Positions 54,406 through 62,723 of a stretch of 64,000 bases of DNA are shown piece after piece. The stretch is from NCBI RefSeq assembly GCF_001458195.1, contig NZ_CYPU01000068.1, forward strand, positions 210,724 to 274,723, in the 5' to 3' direction. Numbering within the stretch: position 1 is the stretch's first letter; each line of letters begins with the position of its first letter. This stretch comes from Ruegeria atlantica (GTDB lineage: Bacteria > Pseudomonadota > Alphaproteobacteria > Rhodobacterales > Rhodobacteraceae). Below the pieces are notes generated by a model. That model was not told where the DNA came from and did not search any database. It was given only the letters and a program-made list of their open reading frames with translations. The position numbers were made by a program, and so were the translations under genes.

Positions 54406-54789
54406 ATGGCTGATATTTTCGACGAAGACCTGTTCCTGAAAGGCCTGGAGCAGCGCAAGAACACGCTTGGTGCAGAATATGTGGAAAAGAACCTGGCGGC
54501 GGCCGATGACTTTACCCGCCCGTTTCAAGAAGCGATGACGGCGTGGTGCTGGGGGTTTGGCTGGGGCGATGACGTGATCGATGCCAAAACGCGATCGATG
54601 ATGAACCTGTCCATGATAGGCGCGCTTGGAAAAATGCATGAATGGGAAATTCACTGCAAAGGCGCGATCAACAACGGCGTCTCGCCCGAGGAAATCCGAG
54701 CCATCATCCACGTGATTGGCATCTACTGTGGCGTCCCGCAAGCACTGGAGTGTTTCCGCGTTGCCCGCAAGGTACTGGGCCACACCTGA
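54406..54789 (+). CDS. Carboxymuconolactone-decarboxylase (CMD)-family protein
   Basis: A 127-residue helical protein with SMMNLSMIGALGKMHEWEIH, the conserved Glu/His pair and INNGVSPEEIRAIIHVIGIYCG. The family includes gamma-CMD and AhpD-like proteins; no CxxC redox pair is seen here, which argues against AhpD. It is the last gene of the regulator-Rieske unit, 120 bases after the oxygenase, with no clear promoter in between. Function in betaine breakdown unknown. Confidence 0.82.
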   Translation: MADIFDEDLFLKGLEQRKNTLGAEYVEKNLAAADDFTRPFQEAMTAWCWGFGWGDDVIDAKTRSMMNLSMIGALGKMHEWEIHCKGAINNGVSPEEIRAIIHVIGIYCGVPQALECFRVARKVLGHT

Positions 54790-54811
54790 CCCAGTGACCG
54801 CCTTATCCTAC

Positions 54812-54840
54812 AAAAAAGCGGCCGCTGGGGCCGCTTTTAT
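54812..54840. terminator. Bidirectional terminator of the CMD and cupin-HTH genes
   Basis: AAAAGCGGCC (54814-54823) pairs with GGCCGCTTTT (54829-54838) around a five-base loop. The A-run on one side and T-run on the other make it work on both strands. Confidence 0.85.
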
Positions 54841-54860
54841 TCATGCCTTGTGCGTCGCGC

Positions 54861-55463
54861 TTACTCGAGTGACACCCACAGCACCTTCGCATCTTCCTCA
54901 CTGGTTGAAATGCACCCGTGCCCCATCCCGCTGTCATAATAAAGCGAGTCACCAGCCTTCATTGGCAGCGGGCGATAATGCTCTGATACAAAGATCAGCT
55001 CGCCGCTGATGACATACATGAACTCTTCACCCGTATGCCGGATCCAGTTTTCGAACTCTGACAGGTCGCGAGCTTTGATTGTCGCGATATAGGGCAGCAT
55101 CCGCTTGCTGGTCAGCTCGGGACACAGCAATTCGTGCAAATAGGTCGGTGTGCTTTTTATCTCGCCTTCACCTTTCGGGGTAAAGTCGCGCCTTCCCGAA
55201 ATCCCCGATTGCCCGGACTGCAGAAACAGCTGAGGGGTGCTCATATTCAGCGCCTGTGTCAGCCTGCGCACGATGTCGAAACTTGGCCGCGTCTGGTTGT
55301 TCTCGATCTTCGACAGGGTGGACCGACCGATTCCCGCCGCGCGTCCGGCTTCCTCCAAAGTCCAGCCTTTTGCACGTCGTGCATCGCGGATGGAACGCCC
55401 CAGAACCTCACCTTCGTCCTGATCTTCCGGTGAGGAAACATCACCGCGAGTCTCGTCGCCCAT
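54861..55463 (-). CDS. XRE-type HTH regulator with cupin sensor domain
   Basis: A 200-residue regulator. HTH at about residues 21-76 (LGRSIRDARRAKGWTLEEAG, GIGRSTLSKIENNQTRPS); cupin_2 domain at about 125-195 (FENWIRHTGEEFMYVISGEL, HYRPLPMKAGDSLYY, GMGHGC). Widespread in osmolyte and amino-acid catabolism. It is divergent from glyA and may control glyA-lpdA-lipA or the betaine genes. Confidence 0.9.
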   Translation of the reverse strand: MGDETRGDVSSPEDQDEGEVLGRSIRDARRAKGWTLEEAGRAAGIGRSTLSKIENNQTRPSFDIVRRLTQALNMSTPQLFLQSGQSGISGRRDFTPKGEGEIKSTPTYLHELLCPELTSKRMLPYIATIKARDLSEFENWIRHTGEEFMYVISGELIFVSEHYRPLPMKAGDSLYYDSGMGHGCISTSEEDAKVLWVSLE

Positions 55464-55516
55464 AAATATCTCCCTGTTTTACCGGAGGTTACAGAATTCC
55501 CTCAAACCACACAACT

Positions 55517-55528
55517 TCACAAATGTGA
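55517..55528. promoter_or_regulatory. Inverted repeat in the glyA promoter resembling the RpiR-operator core
   Basis: TCACAAATGTGA is an inverted repeat of TCACA and TGTGA around AA and shares CACAAATGT with the repeats at 52291 and 52321. It lies between the divergent cupin-HTH gene and glyA, 83 bases before the glyA start, and could be bound by either regulator. Confidence 0.5.
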
Positions 55529-55610
55529 GATATATGTTGCTTTAGCTGCACGAATTCCACTATAGGAAACAAAATTTCGTACTGAGGATTCGGTGCCTGA
55601 GGAGGAAACC

Positions 55611-56864
55611 ATGTTCAAAACGTCGCTTACCGAAGCAGATCCGGTTGTCGCTGCGTCAATTGCGCGAGAAGGCAAACGTCAGGCTGAACAGATCGAATTG
55701 ATCGCGTCCGAGAATATTGTCTCGCAAGCTGTGATCGACGCGCAAGGGTCGGTCCTGACCAACAAATACGCCGAAGGGTACCCTGGCCGTCGCTACTATG
55801 GCGGCTGCGAATTTGTAGACGAAGTTGAATCCGAGGCCATCGATCGTCTGAAACAGTTATTCGGCTGCGAATACGCCAACGTTCAACCCCATTCGGGCGC
55901 GCAGGCAAACGGCGCTGTTAAATTGGCCCTGCTCAGCCCCGGCGACACAATCCTGGGCATGTCACTGGATGCGGGTGGCCACCTGACGCACGGTGCCAAA
56001 CCAGCACAATCCGGCAAGTGGTTCCGCCCGGTTCAGTACGGCCTGACCGATGCCGGTCTGATTGACTATGATCAGGTCGAAGAACTGGCGAAAGCCGAAA
56101 AGCCGCAACTGATCATCGCTGGCGCATCCGCCTATTCGCAAAAGATCGATTTCGCCCGCTTCCGCGCCATTGCGGATGAGGTCGGCGCTTGGCTGCTGGC
56201 GGATATGGCACATATCGCCGGTCTGGTCGCAACCGGGCTGCACCCCTCGCCTATCGGCCACGCGCATGTGGTTACCTCGACCACGCACAAAACCCTGCGC
56301 GGTCCGCGCGGCGGGATCATTCTGACGAATGACGAGGCGCTGGCGAAAAAGATGAATTCGGCCGTATTCCCCGGCCTTCAGGGCGGCCCCCTGATGCATG
56401 TGATTGCCGGTAAGGCTGTCGCGTTTGGCGAGGCGCTAAAGCCCGAATTCAAGGACTACATGCAACGCGTTGTGGATAGCGCATCGGCGCTGGCAAACGT
56501 CATGATGGCGCGTGGATGTGACATCGTTTCGGGCGGCACGGAAAACCACCTGATGCTGGTCGATCTGCGCCCGCTGGGCGTGACCGGCAAAGACGCAGAA
56601 GCCGCGCTGGAGCGTGCCGGGTTCACCTGCAACAAGAATAGCGTGCCGGGCGATCCGCAAAAACCTACCGTGACCAGCGGTATCCGGCTGGGCACCGCAG
56701 CAGGCTGCAGTCGCGGGTTTGGACCGGAAGAGTTCAAACAGATCGGTCACCTGATCGGCGACGTGCTCGAGGCTTTAGCTCAGTCCCCCGAGGGCGACGC
56801 GAGGATCGAAGCCGAAACCCGCGAAAAAGTCCGCGCGCTCTGCGCCAGCCACCCGATCTACTGA
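55611..56864 (+). CDS. glyA: Serine hydroxymethyltransferase
   Basis: Interconverts glycine plus methylene-THF and serine. The 417-residue PLP enzyme has [29 protein letters not shown], the Schiff-base Lys in [14 protein letters not shown] and the C-terminal [10 protein letters not shown]. The start at 55611 follows GAGGAGGAAACC; the GTG at 55593 is unneeded. Together with gcvT, gcvH, gcvP and lpdA nearby it completes the C1 loop. Confidence 0.97.
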   Translation: MFKTSLTEADPVVAASIAREGKRQAEQIELIASENIVSQAVIDAQGSVLTNKYAEGYPGRRYYGGCEFVDEVESEAIDRLKQLFGCEYANVQPHSGAQANGAVKLALLSPGDTILGMSLDAGGHLTHGAKPAQSGKWFRPVQYGLTDAGLIDYDQVEELAKAEKPQLIIAGASAYSQKIDFARFRAIADEVGAWLLADMAHIAGLVATGLHPSPIGHAHVVTSTTHKTLRGPRGGIILTNDEALAKKMNSAVFPGLQGGPLMHVIAGKAVAFGEALKPEFKDYMQRVVDSASALANVMMARGCDIVSGGTENHLMLVDLRPLGVTGKDAEAALERAGFTCNKNSVPGDPQKPTVTSGIRLGTAAGCSRGFGPEEFKQIGHLIGDVLEALAQSPEGDARIEAETREKVRALCASHPIY

Positions 56865-56875
56865 AAGACCGTTCA

Positions 56876-58258
56876 ATGAGTATCTACGACCTAATCGTCA
56901 TCGGGGGCGGACCCGGCGGATATGTTGCAGCGATCCGCGCCGCACAGTTGGGACTGAAAGTGGCTTGCGTTGAAGGCCGCGGTTCGCTTGGCGGAACCTG
57001 TCTGAATGTGGGGTGCATACCCTCCAAAGCGTTGCTGACCTCCTCGGCCAAATATGCCGAGCTTGCACATCTCTCCTCCCATGGCATTGCTGTCGAGGGG
57101 GCCAGCATCGATCTGAGTTCGATGATGGGGCGCAAGGACAAGATCGTCGGCGATCTGACCAAGGGCATTGCGTTTCTGTTCAAGAAAAACGGCGTCGATC
57201 TGATCGAGGGCTGGGCCAGTATCCCCTCTGACGGACAGGTAAAAGTTGGCGACGATGTTTATGAAGCCAAAAACATCCTGATCGCGACCGGTTCCGAGCC
57301 AACCCCGCTGAACGGGATCGAGATTGACGAGCAGAACATACTGAGCTCGACCGGAGCAATCGCGCTGGACACTGTACCCGAACATCTGGTTGTCGTCGGT
57401 GCTGGCGTGATCGGTCTGGAACTTGGGCAGGTCTGGTCCCGGTTGGGCGCGAAGGTCACGGTTGTTGAATACCTTGACCGTATTCTACCCGGAATCGACG
57501 GCGAGATAGCAAAACTCGCACAGCGCGCCCTGTCAAAGCGTGGCCTGAAGCTTCAGCTGGGACGCGCACTGAAAACCATCGACAAAACCAACGTTGGATT
57601 GACTCTGACACTGGACCGGGTCGGCAAAGACAAGGAAGAGGTGATCGAAGCCGACAAGGTTCTGATCGCCGTCGGACGCCGCCCCGTATCGCGCGGGCTT
57701 GGGTTGGAAGATCTGGGGATAGCCCTCGACCCGCGCGGCTTCATTCAGGTGGACACGTCGTTCCGCACCTCGGTTCCCGGCATCTATGCAATCGGCGACT
57801 GTGTCCCCGGCCCGATGCTTGCCCACAAGGCCGAAGAAGACGGCGTCGCCTGTGTCGAGATGCTGGCAGGTGAAGCCGGTCATGTAGATTACAACACCGT
57901 TCCGGGCGTTGTGTATACTGACCCCGAGGTCGCCTCGGTCGGTTTGACCGAGGAAGCACTGAAAGAGGCTGGCACCGAATATTCGGTTGGCAAGTTTGCC
58001 TTCATGGCCAACTCACGCGCGCGTTCGACTGGCGAGACAGACGGAGCCGTCAAAGTACTGGCCGACCCAAATGGCAAAATCCTGGGCGCGCATATCTGCG
58101 GCGCACATGGCGGTGACTTAATCGCCGAGCTGGTTCTGGCCATGACCAAGGGTGCGACCGTCGGCGAGGTCGCCTCAACATGTCATGCGCACCCGGCAAT
58201 GGGCGAGGCCGTCAAGGAAGCCTGCCTGGACGCCATGGGCCGCGTAATCCACGCCTGA
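56876..58258 (+). CDS. lpdA: Dihydrolipoyl dehydrogenase (L-protein)
   Basis: A 460-residue flavoenzyme with the FAD motif [19 protein letters not shown], the redox disulfide Cys42/Cys47 in [10 protein letters not shown], the NAD motif [12 protein letters not shown] and the dimer-interface His in [11 protein letters not shown]. Its neighbours (glyA, lipA, gcv) mark it as the E3 of the glycine cleavage system. It starts 11 bases after glyA. Confidence 0.95.
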   Translation: MSIYDLIVIGGGPGGYVAAIRAAQLGLKVACVEGRGSLGGTCLNVGCIPSKALLTSSAKYAELAHLSSHGIAVEGASIDLSSMMGRKDKIVGDLTKGIAFLFKKNGVDLIEGWASIPSDGQVKVGDDVYEAKNILIATGSEPTPLNGIEIDEQNILSSTGAIALDTVPEHLVVVGAGVIGLELGQVWSRLGAKVTVVEYLDRILPGIDGEIAKLAQRALSKRGLKLQLGRALKTIDKTNVGLTLTLDRVGKDKEEVIEADKVLIAVGRRPVSRGLGLEDLGIALDPRGFIQVDTSFRTSVPGIYAIGDCVPGPMLAHKAEEDGVACVEMLAGEAGHVDYNTVPGVVYTDPEVASVGLTEEALKEAGTEYSVGKFAFMANSRARSTGETDGAVKVLADPNGKILGAHICGAHGGDLIAELVLAMTKGATVGEVASTCHAHPAMGEAVKEACLDAMGRVIHA

Positions 58259-58272
58259 GAGGGAACAGCCAG

Positions 58273-59217
58273 ATGACCATCCAGCTTCGCACCCGCCATC
58301 CGGAAAAAGCCAAAAAGGCTGACAGCGTCATCCCGCGAAAGCCCAAGTGGATTCGCAAGAAAAAGGTCGACGGGCCCGAGTATTACGAGACCCGTCGCCT
58401 GATGCGCGACCACAATCTGACGACGGTTTGTGAAGAGGCTGCATGCCCCAACATTGGCGAATGCTGGTCCAAGCGCCACGCCACCATGATGATCATGGGC
58501 GAGGTCTGCACCCGCGGCTGTTCCTTCTGCAACGTCTCAACAGGACGCCCCGATGCACTGGACCTGTTCGAGCCGGGCCGTGTTGCTGCAGCGGTTAAGA
58601 AACTAGGCTTGCGCCACGTTGTGATCACCTCGGTCGACCGCGATGATCTGGCAGACGGCGGGGCCGAGCATATCGCCCAAACCATCCGTGCCGTGCGTCA
58701 TCAGAACCCCGGCACCACGGTCGAGGTGCTGACCCCCGATTTTCTGGGCAAAGGCGATGCGGCGGATTTGGTGTTCGATGCTGCCCCGGACGTGTTCAAC
58801 CACAATCTGGAAACCGTTCCGCACCTGTACCCGACCGTTCGCCCCGGCGCCCGCTACTATACTTCACTGCGACTTCTGGATGATGCTAAGCGCGCAAACC
58901 CAGAAATCTTCACGAAATCCGGCTTGATGGTTGGCCTGGGCGAGAGCCTGAATGACGTGCGTCAGGTCATGGACGATCTGCGCGCGGCTCAGGTCGATTT
59001 TCTGACCGTGGGTCAATACCTGCAGCCGACCCCAAAACACCATCCAATTGACCGGTTCTGGTCACCGGAGGAGTTCGCCCAACTGGAACAGATCGCAAGG
59101 TCCAAGGGCTTTTTGCATGTGTCGGCGACGCCGCTGACACGTTCCTCGTTCCACGCCGACGAAGATTTTGCCGCCCTCAATCAGGCCCGCCAGCGGGCCA
59201 TCGCCAACGGGGCATAA
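58273..59217 (+). CDS. lipA: Lipoyl synthase
   Basis: Radical SAM enzyme that inserts two sulfurs into octanoyl groups on GcvH and the oxo-acid dehydrogenases. The 314 residues contain the auxiliary-cluster Cys53/58/64 ([12 protein letters not shown]) and the radical SAM Cys79/83/86 (CTRGCSFC). The start at 58273 begins [15 protein letters not shown]. It lies 14 bases after lpdA, supporting lipoylation of GcvH in the same unit. Confidence 0.96.
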   Translation: MTIQLRTRHPEKAKKADSVIPRKPKWIRKKKVDGPEYYETRRLMRDHNLTTVCEEAACPNIGECWSKRHATMMIMGEVCTRGCSFCNVSTGRPDALDLFEPGRVAAAVKKLGLRHVVITSVDRDDLADGGAEHIAQTIRAVRHQNPGTTVEVLTPDFLGKGDAADLVFDAAPDVFNHNLETVPHLYPTVRPGARYYTSLRLLDDAKRANPEIFTKSGLMVGLGESLNDVRQVMDDLRAAQVDFLTVGQYLQPTPKHHPIDRFWSPEEFAQLEQIARSKGFLHVSATPLTRSSFHADEDFAALNQARQRAIANGA

Positions 59218-59242
59218 ACCAAACGCAAATGGGAGGGAAACC

Positions 59243-60613
59243 ATGGAAGCGTTAAATTCAATCGTAGGAGCCATCAATGGCGTCGTATGGGGGCCGCTGA
59301 TGCTGGTCCTCATCCTTGGCGTCGGCTTCTTCCTGCAGGTCGGGCTGAAATTCATGCCAATCCTGAAAATCGGCACCGGCTTCAAGCTGCTGTTTGCTGG
59401 CCGCGAAGGCCAAGGTGATGGTCAGATCAGCCCGTTCAACGCGCTGATGACGTCGCTGTCGGCAACCATTGGTACCGGCAACATCGCCGGTGTGGCCACT
59501 GCTGTCTTCCTGGGCGGTCCGGGCGCTTTGTTCTGGATGTGGATGACCGCCCTGGTGGGCATGGCCACCAAATATGCCGAAGCCGTTCTCGCGGTTAAAT
59601 ACCGTGAAAAAGACGAGCTGGGCAATTTTGTCGGCGGCCCGATGTACTACATCAAAAACGGCCTCGGCGCGAAATGGGCCTGGCTGGGCGTTGCATTTGC
59701 CCTGTTCGGCGCAGTTGCAGCCTTTGGCATCGGAAACGGCGTGCAGGCCAACGGCGTGGCGCAGGTTCTGGAATCGAACTTCGGCGTGAACACTTCGGTC
59801 ACCGGCGTTGTTCTGATGGTCCTGACCGCAGCCGTTATTCTGGGCGGCATCACCCGCATCGGTGCGGTTGCTGGTAAACTGGTTCCGGCCATGGCAATTG
59901 CATACATTGTTGCAGGCCTTTTGGTTCTGATCATCAATATCGGCGAGATCGGCAACGCGCTGTCACTGGTCTTCACCTACGCCTTCACGCCGTCCGCCGC
60001 CGAAGGTGGCTTTGCAGGTGCAGCCGTTTGGGCCGCCATCCGTTTTGGTGTGGCACGTGGTGTGTTCTCGAACGAAGCCGGTCTGGGTTCGGCTCCGATT
60101 GCTCACGCGGCAGCCGAAACCAAAGGTCCGGTCAACCAGGGCCTGATCGCGATGCTGGGTACGTTCATCGACACAATCATCGTGTGCTCGATCACCGGTC
60201 TGGCGATCATCTCCACAGGTGCATGGACCTCCGGTGAATCCGGTGCGGCCTTGACCTCGCTGGCATTCGCCACGTCGCTGCCGGGTGGCGGTGCTCTGAT
60301 CGCAATCGCTCTGTCGATCTTCGCCTTCACAACCATCCTCGGTTGGTCGTTCTACGGCGAAAAATGCGTCGAGTTCCTTCTGGGTGTTAAATCCCTGATG
60401 CCGTACCGCGTTCTGTGGATTGTCGCGATCTACTTCGGCGCAACCGGGGATCTGGGCTTTGTCTGGCTGCTGGCGGATACGCTGAACGCCATGATGGCCA
60501 TTCCGAACCTGATCGCCCTGGCCCTGCTGAGCCCGATCGTCTTCAAACTGACGAAAGAGTTCTTTGCCTCGGGCGGCAAGTCCGAAGAGCCGGGCGGCAC
60601 GCCTGCCGAATAA
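59243..60613 (+). CDS. Sodium:alanine/glycine symporter (AGCS family)
   Basis: A 456-residue transporter with about eleven helices. The family signature lies in FNALMTSLSATIGTGNIAGVATA, followed by GGPGALFWMWMTALVGMATKYAE and FSNEAGLGSAPIAHAAAET. It imports glycine or alanine with sodium; next to glyA/gcv, glycine is the likely substrate (inference). GGGAGGG ribosome site. Confidence 0.92.
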   Translation: MEALNSIVGAINGVVWGPLMLVLILGVGFFLQVGLKFMPILKIGTGFKLLFAGREGQGDGQISPFNALMTSLSATIGTGNIAGVATAVFLGGPGALFWMWMTALVGMATKYAEAVLAVKYREKDELGNFVGGPMYYIKNGLGAKWAWLGVAFALFGAVAAFGIGNGVQANGVAQVLESNFGVNTSVTGVVLMVLTAAVILGGITRIGAVAGKLVPAMAIAYIVAGLLVLIINIGEIGNALSLVFTYAFTPSAAEGGFAGAAVWAAIRFGVARGVFSNEAGLGSAPIAHAAAETKGPVNQGLIAMLGTFIDTIIVCSITGLAIISTGAWTSGESGAALTSLAFATSLPGGGALIAIALSIFAFTTILGWSFYGEKCVEFLLGVKSLMPYRVLWIVAIYFGATGDLGFVWLLADTLNAMMAIPNLIALALLSPIVFKLTKEFFASGGKSEEPGGTPAE

Positions 60614-60629
60614 TCCGGCCCTGAAGAAT

Positions 60630-60660
60630 ACGGGGGGGCCATTCCGGCCCCCCGCCTTTG
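60630..60660 (+). terminator. Possible terminator or attenuator after the symporter
   Basis: GGGGGGCC and GGCCCCCC (within 60631-60654) form a stem over five bases, followed by CCTTTG. The T-tract is weak, so read-through to the stress protein and gcv genes is possible. Confidence 0.5.
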
Positions 60661-60692
60661 AAATAGAATTCCATATCTCGAGGAGAGACGTG

Positions 60693-61115
60693 ATGGCCAC
60701 GAAAATCCTGCTGCCTATTGACCACACCGACGACCGCTCGTGGAAACTGGCCCTGCCGGTCGCACTGGAACAGGCGAAGTTCTACGGTGCCGAACTGCAT
60801 GCGGTTGCCGTCATCCCCGAGATCATCCTATTGCCGAACCTGCCTGCCAACTACGGCGCTGGTGCCAAAGACCATGTGCGCAATGCGGTTCAGGCCATAC
60901 TGGATCACGGCAACGCCTCTGACGTGCAAGTGCATGTCGAAGAAGGCAGCGTCTACCGCGAAATCCTGAAGCTGGCCTATAAGGACGGCTTTGATCTGAT
61001 CGTCATGGCGTCAACCAAAGGCGATTTCCCGAATTATGAGATTGGCCCAAACCTGGCCCGTGTCGTGCGCAACGCACATTGCACCGTCATGGTCGTTCGT
61101 GACCAGTCTCGTTGA
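60693..61115 (+). CDS. Universal stress protein
   Basis: A 140-residue single UspA domain: KILLPIDHTDDRSWKLALPVALEQAK at the start, then the C-terminal IVMASTKGDF and VVRNAHCTVMVVRD in place of the ATP-binding G-x2-G-x9-G(S/T) motif. The Gly residues are only partly kept, so ATP binding is doubtful. It starts with AGGAGAG and precedes gcvT by 16 bases. Confidence 0.88.
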   Translation: MATKILLPIDHTDDRSWKLALPVALEQAKFYGAELHAVAVIPEIILLPNLPANYGAGAKDHVRNAVQAILDHGNASDVQVHVEEGSVYREILKLAYKDGFDLIVMASTKGDFPNYEIGPNLARVVRNAHCTVMVVRDQSR

Positions 61116-61131
61116 TCGAAAGGCTACAGAT

Positions 61132-62226
61132 ATGACCGAATTAAAACGCACCCCATTGCATTCTTTGCACGTTGAGTTGGGAGGTAAGTTGGTTGATTTT
61201 GCTGGGTGGGAGATGCCTGTTCAGTATCCTTTGGGGATTATGGGGGAGCATAAGCAGTGTCGTGAGAAGGCGGCGTTGTTTGATGTGTCTCACATGGGCC
61301 AGGTGATCCTGCGCGGTGAGAATTTGGGTGAGAAGCTGGAAGCTTTGTGCCCGCAGGCCTACGCGACCCTGAAGCCGGGCAAGGCGCGGTACGGTTTCTT
61401 TACCAACGCGGATGGCGGGATCATGGACGATTTGATCGTGTCGAATGCGGGCGATTACTATTTCGTGGTGGTGAATGCGGCGCTGCGCCATCAGGACATT
61501 CCGCATATGCGGGACAATCTAGACGGCGTCGAAGTGATCGAGATCTTCGACCGCGCGCTGGTGGCGGTGCAGGGCCCGGCGGCGGAAAACGTTGTGGGTG
61601 ATCTTTGCCCTGCCGCCCGCGACCTGAAGTTCATGGAAACCACTGAGGCCCCGATCAACGGCGTAGACTGCCGCATCTCGCGTCTGGGGTATACCGGCGA
61701 GGACGGGTACGAGATCTCGATCCCCGAGGACAAGGCGATCGAAGTGTCGAAAGCCTTCCTGGCGCATGAGGATTGCGAAGCGGCCGGTCTGGGCGCGCGC
61801 GACAGCCTGCGGCTGGAGGCGGGTCTGTGCCTCTATGGCAATGACATCGACCAGAGCACCTCGCCGATTGAGGCCAGCCTCGGCTGGGCGATCCAGAAGC
61901 GCCGCAAGGAAGAAGGCGGCTTTCCGGGCGCAGACCGCGTGCAGAAGGAACTGGCCGAAGGCCCTGCTAAAAAGCTGGTTGGCATCAAGCCCGATGGCCG
62001 CGCTCCAGCGCGTCAGGGCGTGGAAATCCAGTGCGCCGAGGGCAATACGATCGGTCAGATCACCTCGGGCGTATTTGGCCCCACGGTCGGCGGACCGGTG
62101 GCGATGGGCTATGTTTCCAAGGGCCACGGTGAGCCGGGCGAAACGGTGAACCTGATCATCCGGGGCAAGCCGCAGCCGGCGCAGATCGTGGCGCTGCCCT
62201 TCGTCAAACAGAATTACAAGCGTTGA
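61132..62226 (+). CDS. gcvT: Glycine cleavage system T protein (aminomethyltransferase)
   Basis: Releases ammonia and passes the C1 unit from lipoyl-GcvH to tetrahydrofolate. The 364-residue protein has ELGGKLVDFAGWEMPVQY, FDVSHMGQV, RLGYTGEDGYEIS and SPIEASLGWAI, the folate-binding Asp/Glu positions. Codon use in the first 55 or so codons is T- and TTG-rich, unlike the rest of the gene (see findings). It starts 16 bases after the stress-protein gene. Confidence 0.95.
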   Translation: MTELKRTPLHSLHVELGGKLVDFAGWEMPVQYPLGIMGEHKQCREKAALFDVSHMGQVILRGENLGEKLEALCPQAYATLKPGKARYGFFTNADGGIMDDLIVSNAGDYYFVVVNAALRHQDIPHMRDNLDGVEVIEIFDRALVAVQGPAAENVVGDLCPAARDLKFMETTEAPINGVDCRISRLGYTGEDGYEISIPEDKAIEVSKAFLAHEDCEAAGLGARDSLRLEAGLCLYGNDIDQSTSPIEASLGWAIQKRRKEEGGFPGADRVQKELAEGPAKKLVGIKPDGRAPARQGVEIQCAEGNTIGQITSGVFGPTVGGPVAMGYVSKGHGEPGETVNLIIRGKPQPAQIVALPFVKQNYKR

Positions 62227-62245
62227 AGTCAGGAGAGAGACAAAC

Positions 62246-62611
62246 ATGGCAACCTATTATTCCGAAGAGCATGAATGGCTGACCGTCGAAGGCGACACGG
62301 CCACTCTGGGCATCACCAAGCACGCGGCTGAACAGCTGGGCGACGTGGTGTTTGTGGAGCAGCAGGAAGCAGGCGATGAGTTTGAAAAAGGCGGTGAGAT
62401 CGGCGTGATCGAATCCGTCAAGGCCGCCTCCGAGCTGTATGCCCCGGTCGATGGCGAGATCACGGAAGTGAACGAAGCGCTGGCCGACAACCCCGGCGCG
62501 CTGAACGAAGACCCCGAGGGTGAGGCCTGGATCTACAAGATCAAGATCGCGGATGCCGCGCAGCTGGAAGATCTGATGGATCTGGACGGCTACAAGGCCC
62601 TGATCGGGTAA
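62246..62611 (+). CDS. gcvH: Glycine cleavage system H protein
   Basis: A 121-residue lipoyl carrier: MATYYSEEHEWLTVEGDTATL at the start and the lipoylated Lys in IESVKAASELYAPVDGEI. It shuttles the aminomethyl group between P, T and L proteins. It lies 19 bases after gcvT. Confidence 0.97.
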   Translation: MATYYSEEHEWLTVEGDTATLGITKHAAEQLGDVVFVEQQEAGDEFEKGGEIGVIESVKAASELYAPVDGEITEVNEALADNPGALNEDPEGEAWIYKIKIADAAQLEDLMDLDGYKALIG

Positions 62612-62619
62612 ACCCAAAC

Positions 62620-62690
62620 GGCGGGTCCTTTCGCGGATCCGCCCCTTCATCTGGCTAAAAATATCCCCGCCGGAGGCTCCTGCCAGAGCG
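62620..62690 (-). repeat. Copy B of the terminator-like intergenic element (gcvH-gcvP)
   Basis: A GC hairpin (62620-62628 with 62635-62643, one G-U) is followed by the sequence shared with copy A at 15826-15880. Read on the minus strand it is GCGGGGATATTTTTAGCC then AGATGAAGGGGCGG. It lies inside the gcvH-gcvP gap, so in this operon it is antisense to the genes, and its polarity would not stop gcv transcription. Confidence 0.6.
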
Positions 62691-62723
62691 GCCGGGCGAG
62701 ACATTCCCTGAGGAGCATGACCT

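Noticed and set aside
55464..55610. Glycine riboswitch in front of glyA
   Set aside because: The leader lacks the conserved glycine-aptamer core and paired stems; only the short palindrome and ribosome site are recognisable. The short gap before gcvT likewise has no room for one.
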